Assembly: GCF_014229245.1 (NCBI RefSeq)
Contig: NZ_JAARZJ010000007.1
Location: 62,001 to 126,000, forward strand
From: Listeria farberi
GTDB lineage: Bacteria > Bacillota > Bacilli > Lactobacillales > Listeriaceae
Length of the DNA: 64,000 bases
Direction: 5' to 3'
In this document: positions 27,638 through 42,133 of the stretch, one piece after another
How the letters are laid out: every line of letters begins with the position of its first letter
How positions within the stretch are numbered: the stretch's first letter is position 1
Made by a program: the position numbers and the translations under genes
Notes under the pieces: generated by a model
What the model saw: only the letters and a program-made list of their open reading frames with translations
What the model was told of the DNA's origin: nothing
The model's database searches: none

Positions 27638-27914
27638 TCGTAGGTTCCTCGAGAGACTTCATATAAGCAATCAGCTCATCATAAAAAGACTCTTGTTCTG
27701 GCATTTTTAGTTGATGAAAAATAGCGTTTTTCTTTTTCGCTTTTTCACACGCTTCTACACTTTTAACAATGTAGAAACCGCGTCCAGGTGCTTTGCCTGT
27801 AGGATCTATCGTAAGCGCTCCGTCTTTCGAATACGCAATACGAAGAAGTTCGCCTTTTGGCAAGCGTTCGCCGGTAATAATACATTTTCGAAGGGGGATT
27901 TTTTTATTACGCAT
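27630..27914 (-). CDS. YlxR family RNA-binding-type protein
   Basis: A 94-residue protein with the family core RKCIITGERLPKGELLRI and GKAPGRGFYIVKSVEAC. Between nusA and ylxQ in the nusA-infB operon. Homologues are described as nucleoid- or RNA-associated regulators, but the exact role in this organism cannot be seen. Confidence 0.92.
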   Translation of the reverse strand: MRNKKIPLRKCIITGERLPKGELLRIAYSKDGALTIDPTGKAPGRGFYIVKSVEACEKAKKKNAIFHQLKMPEQESFYDELIAYMKSLEEPTNG

Positions 27915-27928
27915 GATAATTCTCCTTT

Positions 27929-29047
27929 TTACTCTTCATCTTCAGCAAAAGTTTCGCTTTCTGCTTCTTCTAAAGCAGGCGATTCTACACCATTACGTGG
28001 GTAGATACCTAGTTCAGTTGCAACTGTTTCACTTTTAATATCAATCTTCCAACCAGTTAATTTTGCTGCTAAACGGGCATTTTGACCGCGTTTACCAATA
28101 GCAAGAGATAACTGATAGTCTGGTACGATGACAGTCGTCGCTTGGTCTGCTTCGTTGACAATAACATCTAACACTTTGGATGGGCTAAGTGCATTAGCTA
28201 CGAATGTGAAAGGATCTTCTGACCATTCTACAATATCGATTTTTTCGCCTTTAAGTTCATTGACGATTGTTTGAACACGCGCGCCTTTTGGCCCAACACA
28301 TGCGCCAACTGGATCTACTTCTTCGTTTGCTGTGTAAACAGAGATTTTAGAACGATCCCCAGCTTCACGTGCAACGGATTTGATTTCTACAATACCATCA
28401 TAGATTTCTGGTACTTCCATCTCAAAAAGACGTTTAAGTAGTCCAGGGTGTGTTCGAGATACAAAGATTTGCGGTCCTTTTGTAGTCTTTTCTACTTTTG
28501 TTAAATACACTTTAATGCGGTCATGTGCATGATAAGTTTCGTTTGGCATTTGTTCGTTTTGAGATAAAATGGCTTCGATTTTACCAAGGTTTACATAGAT
28601 AAAACGAGAATCTTGACGTTCAACGATACCAGTCATAATATCATCTTCGCGGTCGATGAACTCATCGTAAATGATGCCGCGTTCCGCTTCACGAACACGT
28701 TGGGTTACAACTTGTTTCGCTGTTTGAGCTGCAATACGCCCAAAATCTTTTGGCGTTACTTCGAGCTCTACTACATCACCAGGTTTGTATACTGGATTTA
28801 GTTTATGCGCTTCTTCCATGGAGATTTCAAGACGAGAATCAAATACTTGTTCTACCGCTTCTTTTCTAGCTAAAACACGGATAGAACCATTTTCCATATT
28901 TAAATCTACGCGTACGTTTTGTGCATCTTTGAAGTTTCGTTTATAGGCAGAAGTAAGAGCAGCTTCAATTGCTTCTACTAAAACCTCTCTTGAAATACCT
29001 TTATCATGTTCTAACACATGAAGAGCATCTAATAATTCTGTGCTCAT
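27929..29047 (-). CDS. nusA: Transcription termination/antitermination protein NusA
   Basis: Binds RNA polymerase and nascent RNA to modulate pausing, termination and antitermination. 372 residues: N-terminal polymerase-binding domain (1-125), S1 domain (DIMTGIVERQDSRFIYVNLG), KH1 (CVGPKGARVQTIVNEL) and KH2 (AIGKRGQNARLAAKLTGW), then a short acidic tail. The acidic repeat domains of enterobacterial NusA are absent, as is normal for Firmicutes. Confidence 0.97.
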   Translation of the reverse strand: MSTELLDALHVLEHDKGISREVLVEAIEAALTSAYKRNFKDAQNVRVDLNMENGSIRVLARKEAVEQVFDSRLEISMEEAHKLNPVYKPGDVVELEVTPKDFGRIAAQTAKQVVTQRVREAERGIIYDEFIDREDDIMTGIVERQDSRFIYVNLGKIEAILSQNEQMPNETYHAHDRIKVYLTKVEKTTKGPQIFVSRTHPGLLKRLFEMEVPEIYDGIVEIKSVAREAGDRSKISVYTANEEVDPVGACVGPKGARVQTIVNELKGEKIDIVEWSEDPFTFVANALSPSKVLDVIVNEADQATTVIVPDYQLSLAIGKRGQNARLAAKLTGWKIDIKSETVATELGIYPRNGVESPALEEAESETFAEDEE

Positions 29048-29076
29048 TTTTTATTCAGCTCCTTATTCTTTGCTTT

Positions 29077-29544
29077 TTAAAATTGAATTGCAAGTCTTGC
29101 TTTAGCTACTTTGTCTTTAGGAATTTCACAAGTGATTTTGCGTGTTTTATCCGTGATAGTAATAACGAGTGTTGCCCCATCATAACTAACAAGTGTTCCT
29201 TCCCACATTTTACGACCATCAATTGGTTCATATGAAGTAACGTGAACATATTTACTTACCGCATTTTCAAAATCTTGCTCTTTCTTCAGTGGACGTTCAG
29301 CCCCAGGAGAAGACACTTCTAAAAAGTAGTTTTGTGTAATGGGATCAGATTCATCCATTTTTTCGCTAACTTTTTCGCTTACAGCGGCGCATTCATCAAT
29401 ATCTACGCCACCATCTTTGTCAATAAAAATTCGTAAAAACCAATTTGGGCCTTCTTTTTCAAAGACAATATCTACAAGTTCTAGTTGAAGTTCGTCCGTG
29501 ATTGGCGCAACAATTGCTTCTACTTGTTCTAGTACTTTACTCAT
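29077..29544 (-). CDS. rimP: Ribosome maturation factor RimP
   Basis: Needed for 30S maturation. 155 residues from the ATG at 29544 (SD AAGGAGGC); an upstream ATG would add 27 residues of non-conserved leader. Visible family features: PNWFLRIFIDKDGGVDIDEC, YFLEVSSPGAERPL. First gene of the rimP-nusA-ylxRQ-infB operon. Confidence 0.95.
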   Translation of the reverse strand: MSKVLEQVEAIVAPITDELQLELVDIVFEKEGPNWFLRIFIDKDGGVDIDECAAVSEKVSEKMDESDPITQNYFLEVSSPGAERPLKKEQDFENAVSKYVHVTSYEPIDGRKMWEGTLVSYDGATLVITITDKTRKITCEIPKDKVAKARLAIQF

Positions 29545-29630
29545 TTCAGCCTCCTTAAGAGATACGCTTTTCCAGCTAATTCGTCCCCTATTTCTGCCAC
29601 GGGTGACTCTTTGACAGATTTGCAAAACGA

Positions 29631-29695
29631 AAGCGTGGGCATTGGCCCACGCTTGGCTGAGTTATCGTAGTATTTCTTAAATAAGTTTATCACAA
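29631..29695 (-). promoter_or_regulatory. Candidate promoter and 5' hairpin of the rimP-nusA-infB operon
   Basis: On the minus strand TTGTGA (29690-29695) and TACTAC (29667-29672) are 17 bp apart, and downstream AAGCGTGGGC/GCCCACGCTT (29631-29654) forms a perfect 10-bp stem with a 4-nt loop. The stem would lie at the very 5' end of the transcript. It could also be the polC terminator, but its T-run (TTTCGTTTTGC) is imperfect. Confidence 0.5.
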
Positions 29696-29725
29696 ATTGT
29701 GACTACAAGCAAGTTTTGCTATATT

Positions 29726-32700
29726 TTAGAATAACGATAACTGATTTTGATCAGGCAACCCTTCCAAGCATCCTTGATCATCCATATACTGAATAATCGT
29801 TTTTGATACTTTGCCGCGCTGTTGTAAGTCTTCTTTGGATAAAAATTCTCCATTTTCGCGTGCAGCAACTATTTGTTTAGCTACGTTAGTACCAAGACTT
29901 GGAATTGCATTAAATGGGGGAATAAGAGAGTCTCCGTCAATAATGAACTCATCCGCAGACGATTTATACAAATCGACTTTTTGGAAATGGAAACCGCGAG
30001 CTAGCATTTCGTTCGCAATTTCTAAAACCGTTAGTAAATTTTTCTCTTTCGTTGATGCTTCCATTCCTTTATCATTTACTTCTTTCATAGTAGCTTTTAC
30101 TGCTTCTTTTCCGTTTACCATCGATGTTAAATCAAAGTCATCCGCACGAACAGTGAAATAAGTCGCGTAAAAGAACAATGGATGATGTACTTTGAAATAA
30201 GCAATCCGAACTGCCATTAAAACGTAAGCAGCAGCATGGGCTTTCGGGAACATATACTTGATTTTTTTACAAGATTCAATGTACCAAAGCGGCACTTTAT
30301 TTGCTACCATTGCTTCTTCCATTTCCTCGGTTAAACCTTTCCCTTTACGGACAGATTCCATAATTTTAAAGGCTAACGAACTTTCTAATCCTTGGTAAAT
30401 TAAAAATACCATAATATCATCACGACAACCAATTACGTCTGGTAGTTCGCATGTTTTATTTTTAATTAATTCCTCCGCATTTCCAAGCCAAACATCGGTA
30501 CCATGAGAAAGACCAGAGATTTGTACTAATTCAGAAAATGTCGTTGGTTTTGTTTGTTCTAACATTTGTCGTACAAAACGAGTCCCAAATTCGGGAATTC
30601 CAAGCGTCCCAGTTTTTGAATCGATATCTGTTGGTTTAACACCAAGCGATTCCGTAGAACCAAACAACTTCATCACATCTGGATCATCTGTTGGAATGGT
30701 TTTCGGATCAATTCCGCTTAAATCCTGTAACATCCGAATAGCGGTCGGATCATCGTGCCCAAGTATATCGAGTTTAAGCACGTTATCGTGAATCGAGTGG
30801 AAATCAAAATGGGTTGTTTTCCATTCCGAGTCCGTTGCATCTGCTGGGAACTGAACAGGAGTAAAATCATAAACATCCATATAATCAGGAATAACGATAA
30901 TACCACCTGGGTGCTGCCCAGTAGTTCGTTTAACACCAGTACATCCAGCAACAAGGCGATCCACCTCAGCCCCGCGGATGGTCATATTCATATCACGTTC
31001 GTAATTCCGAACATACCCAAATGCAGTTTTTTCAGCAACTGTACCAATAGTACCTGCACGGAAAACGTAATCTTCCCCAAAAATTTCTTTTGTGTAGGCA
31101 TGCGCTACAGGTTGGTAATCTCCCGAGAAGTTTAAATCTATATCGGGTACTTTATCTCCTTTAAATCCTAAGAATGTTTCGAAAGGAATATCTTGACCTT
31201 CTTTTTGATAAGGAGTTCCGCAGTGTGGGCAATCTTTATCAGGTAAATCAAAACCAGAACCAACCGATCCATCATCAAAGAACTCAGAGTCCTTACAATT
31301 CGGGCAAAGGTAATGTGGCGGAAGTGGGTTTACCTCCGTAATTTCTGTCATTGTAGCGACAAAAGAAGAACCAACTGATCCCCGGGAACCTACTAAATAA
31401 CCATCTACGAGTGATTTTTTAACGAGTTTATGGGAAATAAGGTAAATAACCGCAAAACCATGACCAATAATACTTTTCAGCTCTTTTTCTAATCTTGCTT
31501 CTACAATTTCTGGTAACTTTTCCCCATATAATTGGTGGGCCATACCGTAACTCATATTACGAACTTCATCTTCAGCACCATCAATTTTTGGTGTGTATAG
31601 TTCATCTTTAATCGGTTTTAAATCATCCATCCAGTCTACTACTAAATTGGAATTTGTTATAACGATTTCTTTTGCTTTTTCTTCCCCAAGAAAGGCAAAT
31701 TCTTTCAACATTTCATCTGTGGAGCGGAAATGAACATCTGGTAGTTCCGCACGATTAAGCGGATTAGCTCCACCCTGAGAATGAATCAAAATTTTACGGT
31801 ATATTTTATCAACCGGATCTTTATAATGCACATTCCCGGTCGCAACGACAGGCTTCCCAGTTTTTTCACCAACACGGACAATGTTTTTCAATATTTCTTC
31901 TAACGCTTTTTCATCACGAACAAGCTCACGTTCTATTAGCGGAGCATATACTGGTTTCGGCTGAACCTCAATAAAGTCGTAAAATTCGGCTACTTTTTCA
32001 GCAGCTTGCATTCCTTTTTGCATCATCGCTTCAAATAATTCACCTTGACTACATGCTGTACCGATAATTAATCCTTCCCTCATTTTTTTCAACTGAGAGC
32101 GAGGAATTCGCGGTACGCGGTAGAAGTAGTTAATATTCGACATAGTGATTAATTTAAAAAGGTTTTTCAGTCCTACGTCCGTTTGTGCATAAATAGTTGC
32201 ATGGAAAGGTCTAGCACGTTTGTACGCATCTCCTTCTCCCATATAGTCATTTAAGGAATCATGAAAATCAATATCATGCATTTCTTTTGCATCTTTAATT
32301 AATTTCCAGGCTAAATATGCGGTTGCTTCAGCATCAAATACAGCTCGGTGATGTTGCTCAAGAATAATATTAAATTTTTTCGTTAACGTATTTAAGCGAT
32401 GATTCTTAAAGTGTGGGTACAGAAAACGAGCTAACTCCAGTGTATCGACAACTGCATTCTTTGCTTTTTCAATACCAACTTTTTCATAGGCGGTATTAAT
32501 AAATCCCATATCAAAAGAAGCATTGTGGGCAACAAGGATGTCATCGCCGCTCCATTCCTTGAATTGTTTTAATACAACATCAATTGGATCAGATCCTTTG
32601 ACCATATCATCTGTTATACCAGTTAGATTAATTGTCGTTGCAGAGAGTGGATGACCAGGATCAATGAATGCTTCAAATTTATCAATGATTTCGCCGTTTT

Positions 32701-34060
32701 TCATTTTTACGCCTGCAAGTTCGATAATAGTGTCATAAACAGCTGATAAGCCTGTAGTTTCAACATCAAATACACAATAAGTGGCATCTTGTAAAGCAAT
32801 ATGTTGATCGTTATAAGCAATAGGTACACCGTCATCAATAAGATTTGCTTCAATACCAAAGATAACTTTTAAGCCATATTTTTGACCTGCTCCGTATGCT
32901 TCTGGGAAGGATTGTGCAACCGAATGATCCGTGATAGCAATTGCTTTATGGCCCCAATCAGCTGCTTGTTTGAACAGTGAATCCACGGACGAAGTAGCAT
33001 CCATTTGACTCATTGGTGAATGAAGATGAAGTTCTGCACGTTTTTCTTCCGCAGTATCAAGCCGTTTCACTCCTGCAATTTCGTTGATATCTTGAGCCAT
33101 CATTATTAAATCGCGCACAAAAGTATCATTTTGGACACTACCTCTTACTTTCACCCACATTCCTTTTTTCAAATTTTGGAACATTGCTGCATCTTCATTA
33201 TCACGCGAAAACATTTTTATAATCATCGAGCTAGTATAATCGGTAATTTTAAATTGCAATAAACTGCGTCCACTTCGGAGTTCGCGAATTTCTGTAGCAA
33301 AGATGAGACCTTGAACAGTAATACGACGTTCTTCATCATAGACATCACCAAGACGTTTGATTTCCTCGTCATCCTTGATTTTATACCCAATCTGGAATGG
33401 TCCAGTAAGGGGCGCCGCATTTCCACTGCCATTCTGTCCTTCTGCCTGACGTTTTTGCATTACTTGAACCGCTTCGGCAGCTTTTTTCTGATCTTCTTCT
33501 TGTTTTGCTTGTGCAAAAGCTTTATATTCATCGGTTTCTGATTGATCCAATATATGCATTTTCATTGCTAGTCGTGGAAAACCGGCTTTTCCGTAGTTTT
33601 CGAGAATCTTTGCTTGGAATCGTTGTTGAATCGTCGTTTCTTCCATATCATTATGAACAGCTACTTCAATAAAATGTGGCTCTTTAAATGTAGGTTTTTG
33701 CTCCAATAAAAGCTTTCCAATCATTGGCGATTGCTTTTCAATTGGCTCTACAATTAAGTTCCAATAATCTTGAATAAGCGTTTCGTTGATAGTCTGATTT
33801 TCTGGAACTATTTGCATTTCTGTTTCTGCAATTTGGCTAAATGTACGTTTCATTCCAATATCCATCATATGAAAGAGTGCGGCTGGGAAAATTTGTGGTA
33901 CGTGCAAATGAAATTGCCATGTTTTATTTTTCTTATCAGCAACAAGTTTTTCGATTGTAGCATCTTTCGTAAATTCTTGGTAGGCTGTTACATCTTGTAA
34001 ACCAATTTGTGTCATTAACAGCTGAAATCGTTCTTGTTTTTCTTCCTCTTTTGCAGTCAT
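29726..34060 (-). CDS. polC: DNA polymerase III alpha subunit, PolC type
   Basis: Replicative polymerase of Firmicutes, with built-in proofreading. 1444 residues from ATG 34060 (AAAGGGGTG upstream; a longer reading frame adds 31 unconserved residues). Order of domains: N-terminal region, OB domain, PHP domain start ([13 protein letters not shown]), inserted DnaQ-like exonuclease ([21 protein letters not shown]), PHP remainder, polymerase core with zinc cysteines (CPNCKDSEF...CPHCGTP) and [12 protein letters not shown] catalytic aspartates. Lies downstream of proS. Confidence 0.98.
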   Translation of the reverse strand: MTAKEEEKQERFQLLMTQIGLQDVTAYQEFTKDATIEKLVADKKNKTWQFHLHVPQIFPAALFHMMDIGMKRTFSQIAETEMQIVPENQTINETLIQDYWNLIVEPIEKQSPMIGKLLLEQKPTFKEPHFIEVAVHNDMEETTIQQRFQAKILENYGKAGFPRLAMKMHILDQSETDEYKAFAQAKQEEDQKKAAEAVQVMQKRQAEGQNGSGNAAPLTGPFQIGYKIKDDEEIKRLGDVYDEERRITVQGLIFATEIRELRSGRSLLQFKITDYTSSMIIKMFSRDNEDAAMFQNLKKGMWVKVRGSVQNDTFVRDLIMMAQDINEIAGVKRLDTAEEKRAELHLHSPMSQMDATSSVDSLFKQAADWGHKAIAITDHSVAQSFPEAYGAGQKYGLKVIFGIEANLIDDGVPIAYNDQHIALQDATYCVFDVETTGLSAVYDTIIELAGVKMKNGEIIDKFEAFIDPGHPLSATTINLTGITDDMVKGSDPIDVVLKQFKEWSGDDILVAHNASFDMGFINTAYEKVGIEKAKNAVVDTLELARFLYPHFKNHRLNTLTKKFNIILEQHHRAVFDAEATAYLAWKLIKDAKEMHDIDFHDSLNDYMGEGDAYKRARPFHATIYAQTDVGLKNLFKLITMSNINYFYRVPRIPRSQLKKMREGLIIGTACSQGELFEAMMQKGMQAAEKVAEFYDFIEVQPKPVYAPLIERELVRDEKALEEILKNIVRVGEKTGKPVVATGNVHYKDPVDKIYRKILIHSQGGANPLNRAELPDVHFRSTDEMLKEFAFLGEEKAKEIVITNSNLVVDWMDDLKPIKDELYTPKIDGAEDEVRNMSYGMAHQLYGEKLPEIVEARLEKELKSIIGHGFAVIYLISHKLVKKSLVDGYLVGSRGSVGSSFVATMTEITEVNPLPPHYLCPNCKDSEFFDDGSVGSGFDLPDKDCPHCGTPYQKEGQDIPFETFLGFKGDKVPDIDLNFSGDYQPVAHAYTKEIFGEDYVFRAGTIGTVAEKTAFGYVRNYERDMNMTIRGAEVDRLVAGCTGVKRTTGQHPGGIIVIPDYMDVYDFTPVQFPADATDSEWKTTHFDFHSIHDNVLKLDILGHDDPTAIRMLQDLSGIDPKTIPTDDPDVMKLFGSTESLGVKPTDIDSKTGTLGIPEFGTRFVRQMLEQTKPTTFSELVQISGLSHGTDVWLGNAEELIKNKTCELPDVIGCRDDIMVFLIYQGLESSLAFKIMESVRKGKGLTEEMEEAMVANKVPLWYIESCKKIKYMFPKAHAAAYVLMAVRIAYFKVHHPLFFYATYFTVRADDFDLTSMVNGKEAVKATMKEVNDKGMEASTKEKNLLTVLEIANEMLARGFHFQKVDLYKSSADEFIIDGDSLIPPFNAIPSLGTNVAKQIVAARENGEFLSKEDLQQRGKVSKTIIQYMDDQGCLEGLPDQNQLSLF

Positions 34061-34088
34061 TCCGAATAACACCCCTTTATCCAAATTT

Positions 34089-34149
34089 ATAAAAGCCAGA
34101 TGTCCCTCATGACCCGTTTTTAAAAGGAACGAGTGGAGTTTCATCTGGC
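34089..34149 (-). terminator. Possible terminator between proS and polC
   Basis: GCCAGATG (34093-34100) and CATCTGGC (34142-34149) are perfect inverses around 41 nt that can fold further; on the minus strand CTTTTATAAATTT follows. The T-run is short, so termination may be partial. Confidence 0.4.
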
Positions 34150-34165
34150 ACAACTTTATCCGTAA

Positions 34166-35872
<1,707 letters not shown>

Positions 35873-35911
35873 TTAAAACACCCCTTTTTCCCTTTATTAG
35901 TCTTTCTCTTT

Positions 35912-38330
<2,419 letters not shown>

Positions 38331-38344
38331 TATCCCATCTCCAA

Positions 38345-39133
38345 TTAAATAATTTGAAGTATATGTAGCAGAGGTAATACGAATAACAAACTATCAAATC
38401 TGTCTAAAATACCACCATGTCCAGGTAGGATTTTTCCAGAATCTTTCACGCCGTAAAATCGTTTCAACGCTGACTCTACTAAATCTCCCAGTTGACCAAA
38501 AATAGATAAAAACACTAGAAGCGCTAAAACAAGGATTATGTTACCTGGTAAATCAGCAAAATAATAAAAACCTCCAGCAATAACAAGTGCACAAACTATC
38601 CCACCGATAAAACCTTCTATCGTTTTATTAGGACTAACATTTGGCGCTAATTTATGCTTACCAATTGCTTTCCCAATAAAATAAGCCCCCGTATCGGTTG
38701 ACCACACAATAAATAATGCAAAAAGTACATACATTAATCCAGCTTCCCGAGTTAGCGCTAAGTAATGGAACCCAAATCCAGTATAAAAAGCAGCAACCAT
38801 ACAGATTCCGACTTGATCAAAATGGAATTTATTGCGAGAAAATACCGTATTAGCAAGTAAAAGAGCCATTAAAATAAAAATAACTTCCATTTCAGTAATA
38901 TGCAGTTTATCTAAAAAATCCAAGTATCTATCTGGGACCACAACTAACCACATTAATAGTAATGTAATTATTCCATTCATTGAAAAAATACGTTGCTTTG
39001 TCATGACAAGTACTTCATATAAAGCAATAGTTGCAAGTAAAATACTTAATAATTCAAATGGCATCCCCCCGTAAACAACAAATGGAATGAAAAATATAAG
39101 CGCAACAACAGCAGTAATAATTCTCGTTTTCAA
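38345..39133 (-). CDS. cdsA: Phosphatidate cytidylyltransferase (CDP-diglyceride synthase)
   Basis: Integral membrane enzyme forming CDP-diacylglycerol from phosphatidate and CTP. About 262 residues with some eight hydrophobic helices and the family signature [13 protein letters not shown] followed later by [21 protein letters not shown] start at TTG 39133 because GGGAGG is 8 nt upstream; extended starts add 40 unrelated residues overlapping uppS. Confidence 0.94.
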   Translation of the reverse strand: MKTRIITAVVALIFFIPFVVYGGMPFELLSILLATIALYEVLVMTKQRIFSMNGIITLLLMWLVVVPDRYLDFLDKLHITEMEVIFILMALLLANTVFSRNKFHFDQVGICMVAAFYTGFGFHYLALTREAGLMYVLFALFIVWSTDTGAYFIGKAIGKHKLAPNVSPNKTIEGFIGGIVCALVIAGGFYYFADLPGNIILVLALLVFLSIFGQLGDLVESALKRFYGVKDSGKILPGHGGILDRFDSLLFVLPLLHILQII

Positions 39134-39146
39134 TCTTTTTTCCTCC

Positions 39147-39905
39147 CTAGAGCCCTCCAAAACGACGCGACCGATTTTGATATTCAATAATCGCCTGCAA
39201 AAAATCTTCCTTTGAGAAATCAGGCCAATGTGTTTCTGTAAAATAAAATTCACTATAAGCTAGCTGCCATAACATAAAATTACTTAATCTCAGTTCTCCG
39301 CTAGTACGAATTAATAAATCAGGATCCCCAAGACCATGACTCATTAAATGATTATTTAATAATTCTTCTGTTAAATCTTCAGCTGATTTACCTTCTAATA
39401 CGAGTTCTCTCATTGCTTCTTTTGCAGCGGAAATAATTTCAGAACGTCCACCGTAATTTAGTGCAAAGTTTAGGGTAAGCCCAGTACAATGAGCTGTATC
39501 AGCAATTGCTTTTTCTACTGCACGCATTGTGTGTTCTGGCAAATTTTCTCTATACCCCATCACATTAACACGAACGTTTTCTTCTATCAACTCTGGAACA
39601 AAAGAGTCAAAAAATTCTACAGGTAGCTTCATTAAAAAATCCACTTCATCTGTAGGTCGTTTCCAGTTTTCAGTTGAAAAAGCATAGAGTGTAAGCACAT
39701 CAATGCCTATCGCATTTGCATACCTTGTAACTCGTTTAACAACATCCATACCTTCTTTATGCCCTGCAATCCTCGGTAAGAAACGTTTTTTGGCCCATCT
39801 CCCGTTTCCGTCCATTATAATGGCGACGTGACGAGGGATTGGCAAATCTTCTGCAAGTTCACTATTTAAAATATTTTCATCTTGTCGAAATAGCTTTTTA
39901 AACAT
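39147..39905 (-). CDS. uppS: Undecaprenyl diphosphate synthase
   Basis: Cis-prenyltransferase producing the C55 lipid carrier for cell-wall synthesis. 252 residues. Motifs: HVAIIMDGNGRWAKKR with catalytic Asp, TLYAFSTENWKRP, and DLLIRTSGELRLSNF. ATG 39905 follows GGAGGATTT; the ATG just before it is an alternative giving one more residue. Adjacent to cdsA and dxr. Confidence 0.96.
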   Translation of the reverse strand: MFKKLFRQDENILNSELAEDLPIPRHVAIIMDGNGRWAKKRFLPRIAGHKEGMDVVKRVTRYANAIGIDVLTLYAFSTENWKRPTDEVDFLMKLPVEFFDSFVPELIEENVRVNVMGYRENLPEHTMRAVEKAIADTAHCTGLTLNFALNYGGRSEIISAAKEAMRELVLEGKSAEDLTEELLNNHLMSHGLGDPDLLIRTSGELRLSNFMLWQLAYSEFYFTETHWPDFSKEDFLQAIIEYQNRSRRFGGL

Positions 39906-40040
39906 CATAAATCCTCCAATTGATACACTTCTTAGAGCATGTCTATACCTATAATAACAAAAAAGAATCAATTAATGTACTAAAAATTCCATGTGAAAAG
40001 ATGAGATTTTCATGAGAGAGATGGAATTGCCCATTAAAAA

Positions 40041-40080
40041 ACATTCCTAACCCAACACATACGGAAAGAATTAGGAATGT
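40041..40080 (-). terminator. Terminator after frr
   Basis: ACATTCCTAA (40041-40050) and TTAGGAATGT (40071-40080) are perfect 10-bp inverses with a T-run on the minus strand (TTTTTTAATGG), ending the pyrH-frr transcript. Confidence 0.88.
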
Positions 40081-40133
40081 CACTTCAACTTAAAAGCTAT
40101 TAACCCTATTTGTTACTATTTGAAAAGTACCAA

Positions 40134-40691
40134 TTAAACTTCTAAGATTTCCGCTTCTTTGTCTTTCGTGATGTTATCAATGTTTTTGATGCTTTCATCA
40201 GTTAATTTTTGAACATCTTCACCGTAAGAGCGTAAATCATCTTCTGTGATATCACCATTTTTTTCTAATTTTTTCAGTTCTTCATTTGCTTCACGGCGAA
40301 TGTTACGAACCGCAACTTTGGCTTCTTCTGCTTCTTTTTTCACTTCTTTAACTAACTCTTTACGACGCTCTTCAGTTAATTGTGGAATTGATAAACGTAG
40401 AACAGAACCATCATTATTAGGTGTTAATCCTAAATCTGATTTTAATATTGCTTTTTCTATTTCACCTAAAATAGTTTTATCATAAGGTGTGATAAGCAAC
40501 ATTCTAGCTTCTGGGACGCTGATAGACGCCATTTGATTTACAGGTGTTGCTGCTCCGTAGTAATCAACTGTTAAACGATCAAGTAAAGATGCGTTTGCTC
40601 GACCTGCACGGATAGTACCTAATTGTCTTGTTAAAGCTTGTTCTGCTTTTTCCATTTTTTCTTTAGATTTAGTTAATACTTCTTTACTCAT
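40134..40691 (-). CDS. frr: Ribosome recycling factor
   Basis: Splits post-termination ribosomes with EF-G. 185 residues, all-helical stalk with a small head: [34 protein letters not shown] is the family core. Its ATG overlaps the pyrH stop by one base (TAATG), with the SD AGGGGG inside pyrH. Confidence 0.98.
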   Translation of the reverse strand: MSKEVLTKSKEKMEKAEQALTRQLGTIRAGRANASLLDRLTVDYYGAATPVNQMASISVPEARMLLITPYDKTILGEIEKAILKSDLGLTPNNDGSVLRLSIPQLTEERRKELVKEVKKEAEEAKVAVRNIRREANEELKKLEKNGDITEDDLRSYGEDVQKLTDESIKNIDNITKDKEAEILEV

Positions 40692-41419
40692 TATTTTTTC
40701 CCCCTGACAGTAGTCCCGATTTTTTCGCCTAAAATAACTCGCTTGATATTATTACCTTGTTCAGTAAACGAGAAGACGATTAATGGAATATCATTGTCCA
40801 TACTTAAAGATGACGCTGTTGTATCCATTACTTCCAAACCATCTTTAATAACATCGAGATAAGATAATTCTTCATATTTTTTCGCATTTTCATCTACTTT
40901 TGGATCGGCATTGTAAACGCCATCGACATTGTTTTTCGCCATTAAAATGACATCCGCTTCAATTTCAGCTGCTCTAAGTGCCGCTGCAGTATCAGTGGAA
41001 AAGTACGGATTACCAGTTCCTCCTGCAAAAATAACTACACGCCCTTTTTCAAGATGACGAATCGCTTTACGACGGATATACGGCTCAGCAATTTGACGCA
41101 TATCAATGGATGTCTGTACACGTGTTGCAACGCCAATATTTTCAAGAGAATCTTGCAAAGATAAGGAATTCATAATAGTTGCAAGCATGCCCATTTGGTC
41201 TGCTGCCGCACGGTCCATCCCCATTTCACTTCCAAGCTTCCCGCGCCAGATATTTCCGCCACCAACAACGATTGCTACCTCTACTCCTAATTCTACTACT
41301 TCTTTGATTTGAGCAGAAATTAAATTGACCACGCTCGGATTAATTCCAAAGCCATCATTTCCCGCAAGTGCTTCACCGCTTAATTTTAATACAACTCGTT
41401 TATAATCTGGGGTATCCAT
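40691..41419 (-). CDS. pyrH: UMP kinase
   Basis: Phosphorylates UMP to UDP; hexameric amino-acid-kinase fold. 242 residues from ATG 41419, with GGAGG 5 nt upstream. Motifs: [41 protein letters not shown]. In most Firmicutes rpsB-tsf precede pyrH; here the preceding neighbour is the divergent helicase/IbrAB island. Confidence 0.97.
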   Translation of the reverse strand: MDTPDYKRVVLKLSGEALAGNDGFGINPSVVNLISAQIKEVVELGVEVAIVVGGGNIWRGKLGSEMGMDRAAADQMGMLATIMNSLSLQDSLENIGVATRVQTSIDMRQIAEPYIRRKAIRHLEKGRVVIFAGGTGNPYFSTDTAAALRAAEIEADVILMAKNNVDGVYNADPKVDENAKKYEELSYLDVIKDGLEVMDTTASSLSMDNDIPLIVFSFTEQGNNIKRVILGEKIGTTVRGKK

Positions 41420-41480
41420 AATAGCCTCCAATTTCATATTCTATTCATAGATAGAAAACTTTTCCATCCACCATTATCTA

Positions 41481-41526
41481 TTCTACTAAAAAGCTAGCTA
41501 TTACAAAAGTGTTTTCTACTAAAAAG
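41481..41526. repeat. Pair of 13-bp direct repeats upstream of pyrH
   Basis: TTCTACTAAAAAG occurs at 41481-41493 and 41514-41526, 33 bp apart, about three helical turns. On the minus strand the promoter-proximal copy overlaps a candidate -10 (TAGAAT). It may be an operator or remnant; no known regulator recognised. Confidence 0.45.
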
Positions 41527-41731
41527 TGAAAAAACATTTTAAATTTCACAAAACGTCTATTTTTTTAATAGCTAAATTACTTGTTTTGTACTTTGAAAAA
41601 TATTCAAAATCTTATTTTTTCACAATTAGGATGGTTTTGTAGCGTATCACCGTTTTTTTGTGATAAAATAAACATACAAATAGCTAAAAAATGAGCGATA
41701 ATGACAAAACACATAGGAGCTTTAGATTTTA

Positions 41732-42133
41732 ATGGTTAAATGGAACAAAATTTATACATATAGCGAAAGCATTGAAGAATGGGGAAAACAAACAATTATA
41801 GAAATGCCCTCTTATAGTGAATATGCGGGTTATTTTTTCTTATTACCGCGAAAAATGGTGTTTTCTGTTTCGTCTGATTATAATTATTTTTATTTTCCAG
41901 ATACATGGATTTTTACATTAAAGAAACATATAGAAAAAAGAAGCATAGATGCAGCCACAATGATGCTTCTATTTAAACAAGAAAGTGAAGAAATAATGCA
42001 ATATTTTCAAACAAAGAAAGTAAATGATAGTATTGTAAAAATTCGTACACATATCCCTAAAAAAATTGAAAAAGATGTGATAATTGCAAATGACCTTATT
42101 AGACAACCAAATACAAGCAATACAGAAACTTAA
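41732..42133 (+). CDS. Uncharacterised protein, first gene of the helicase/IbrAB-like island
   Basis: A 133-residue cytoplasmic protein rich in aromatic residues (SYSEYAGYFFLLPRK, DYNYFYFPDTWIF). No transmembrane segment, signal or catalytic motif is evident. AGGAG lies 12 nt before the ATG, a rather long spacing. It overlaps the helicase gene by 44 bp, so the two are probably expressed together. I do not recognise the family. The C-terminal third is charged (KKIEKDVIIAND). Confidence 0.7.
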   Translation: MVKWNKIYTYSESIEEWGKQTIIEMPSYSEYAGYFFLLPRKMVFSVSSDYNYFYFPDTWIFTLKKHIEKRSIDAATMMLLFKQESEEIMQYFQTKKVNDSIVKIRTHIPKKIEKDVIIANDLIRQPNTSNTET

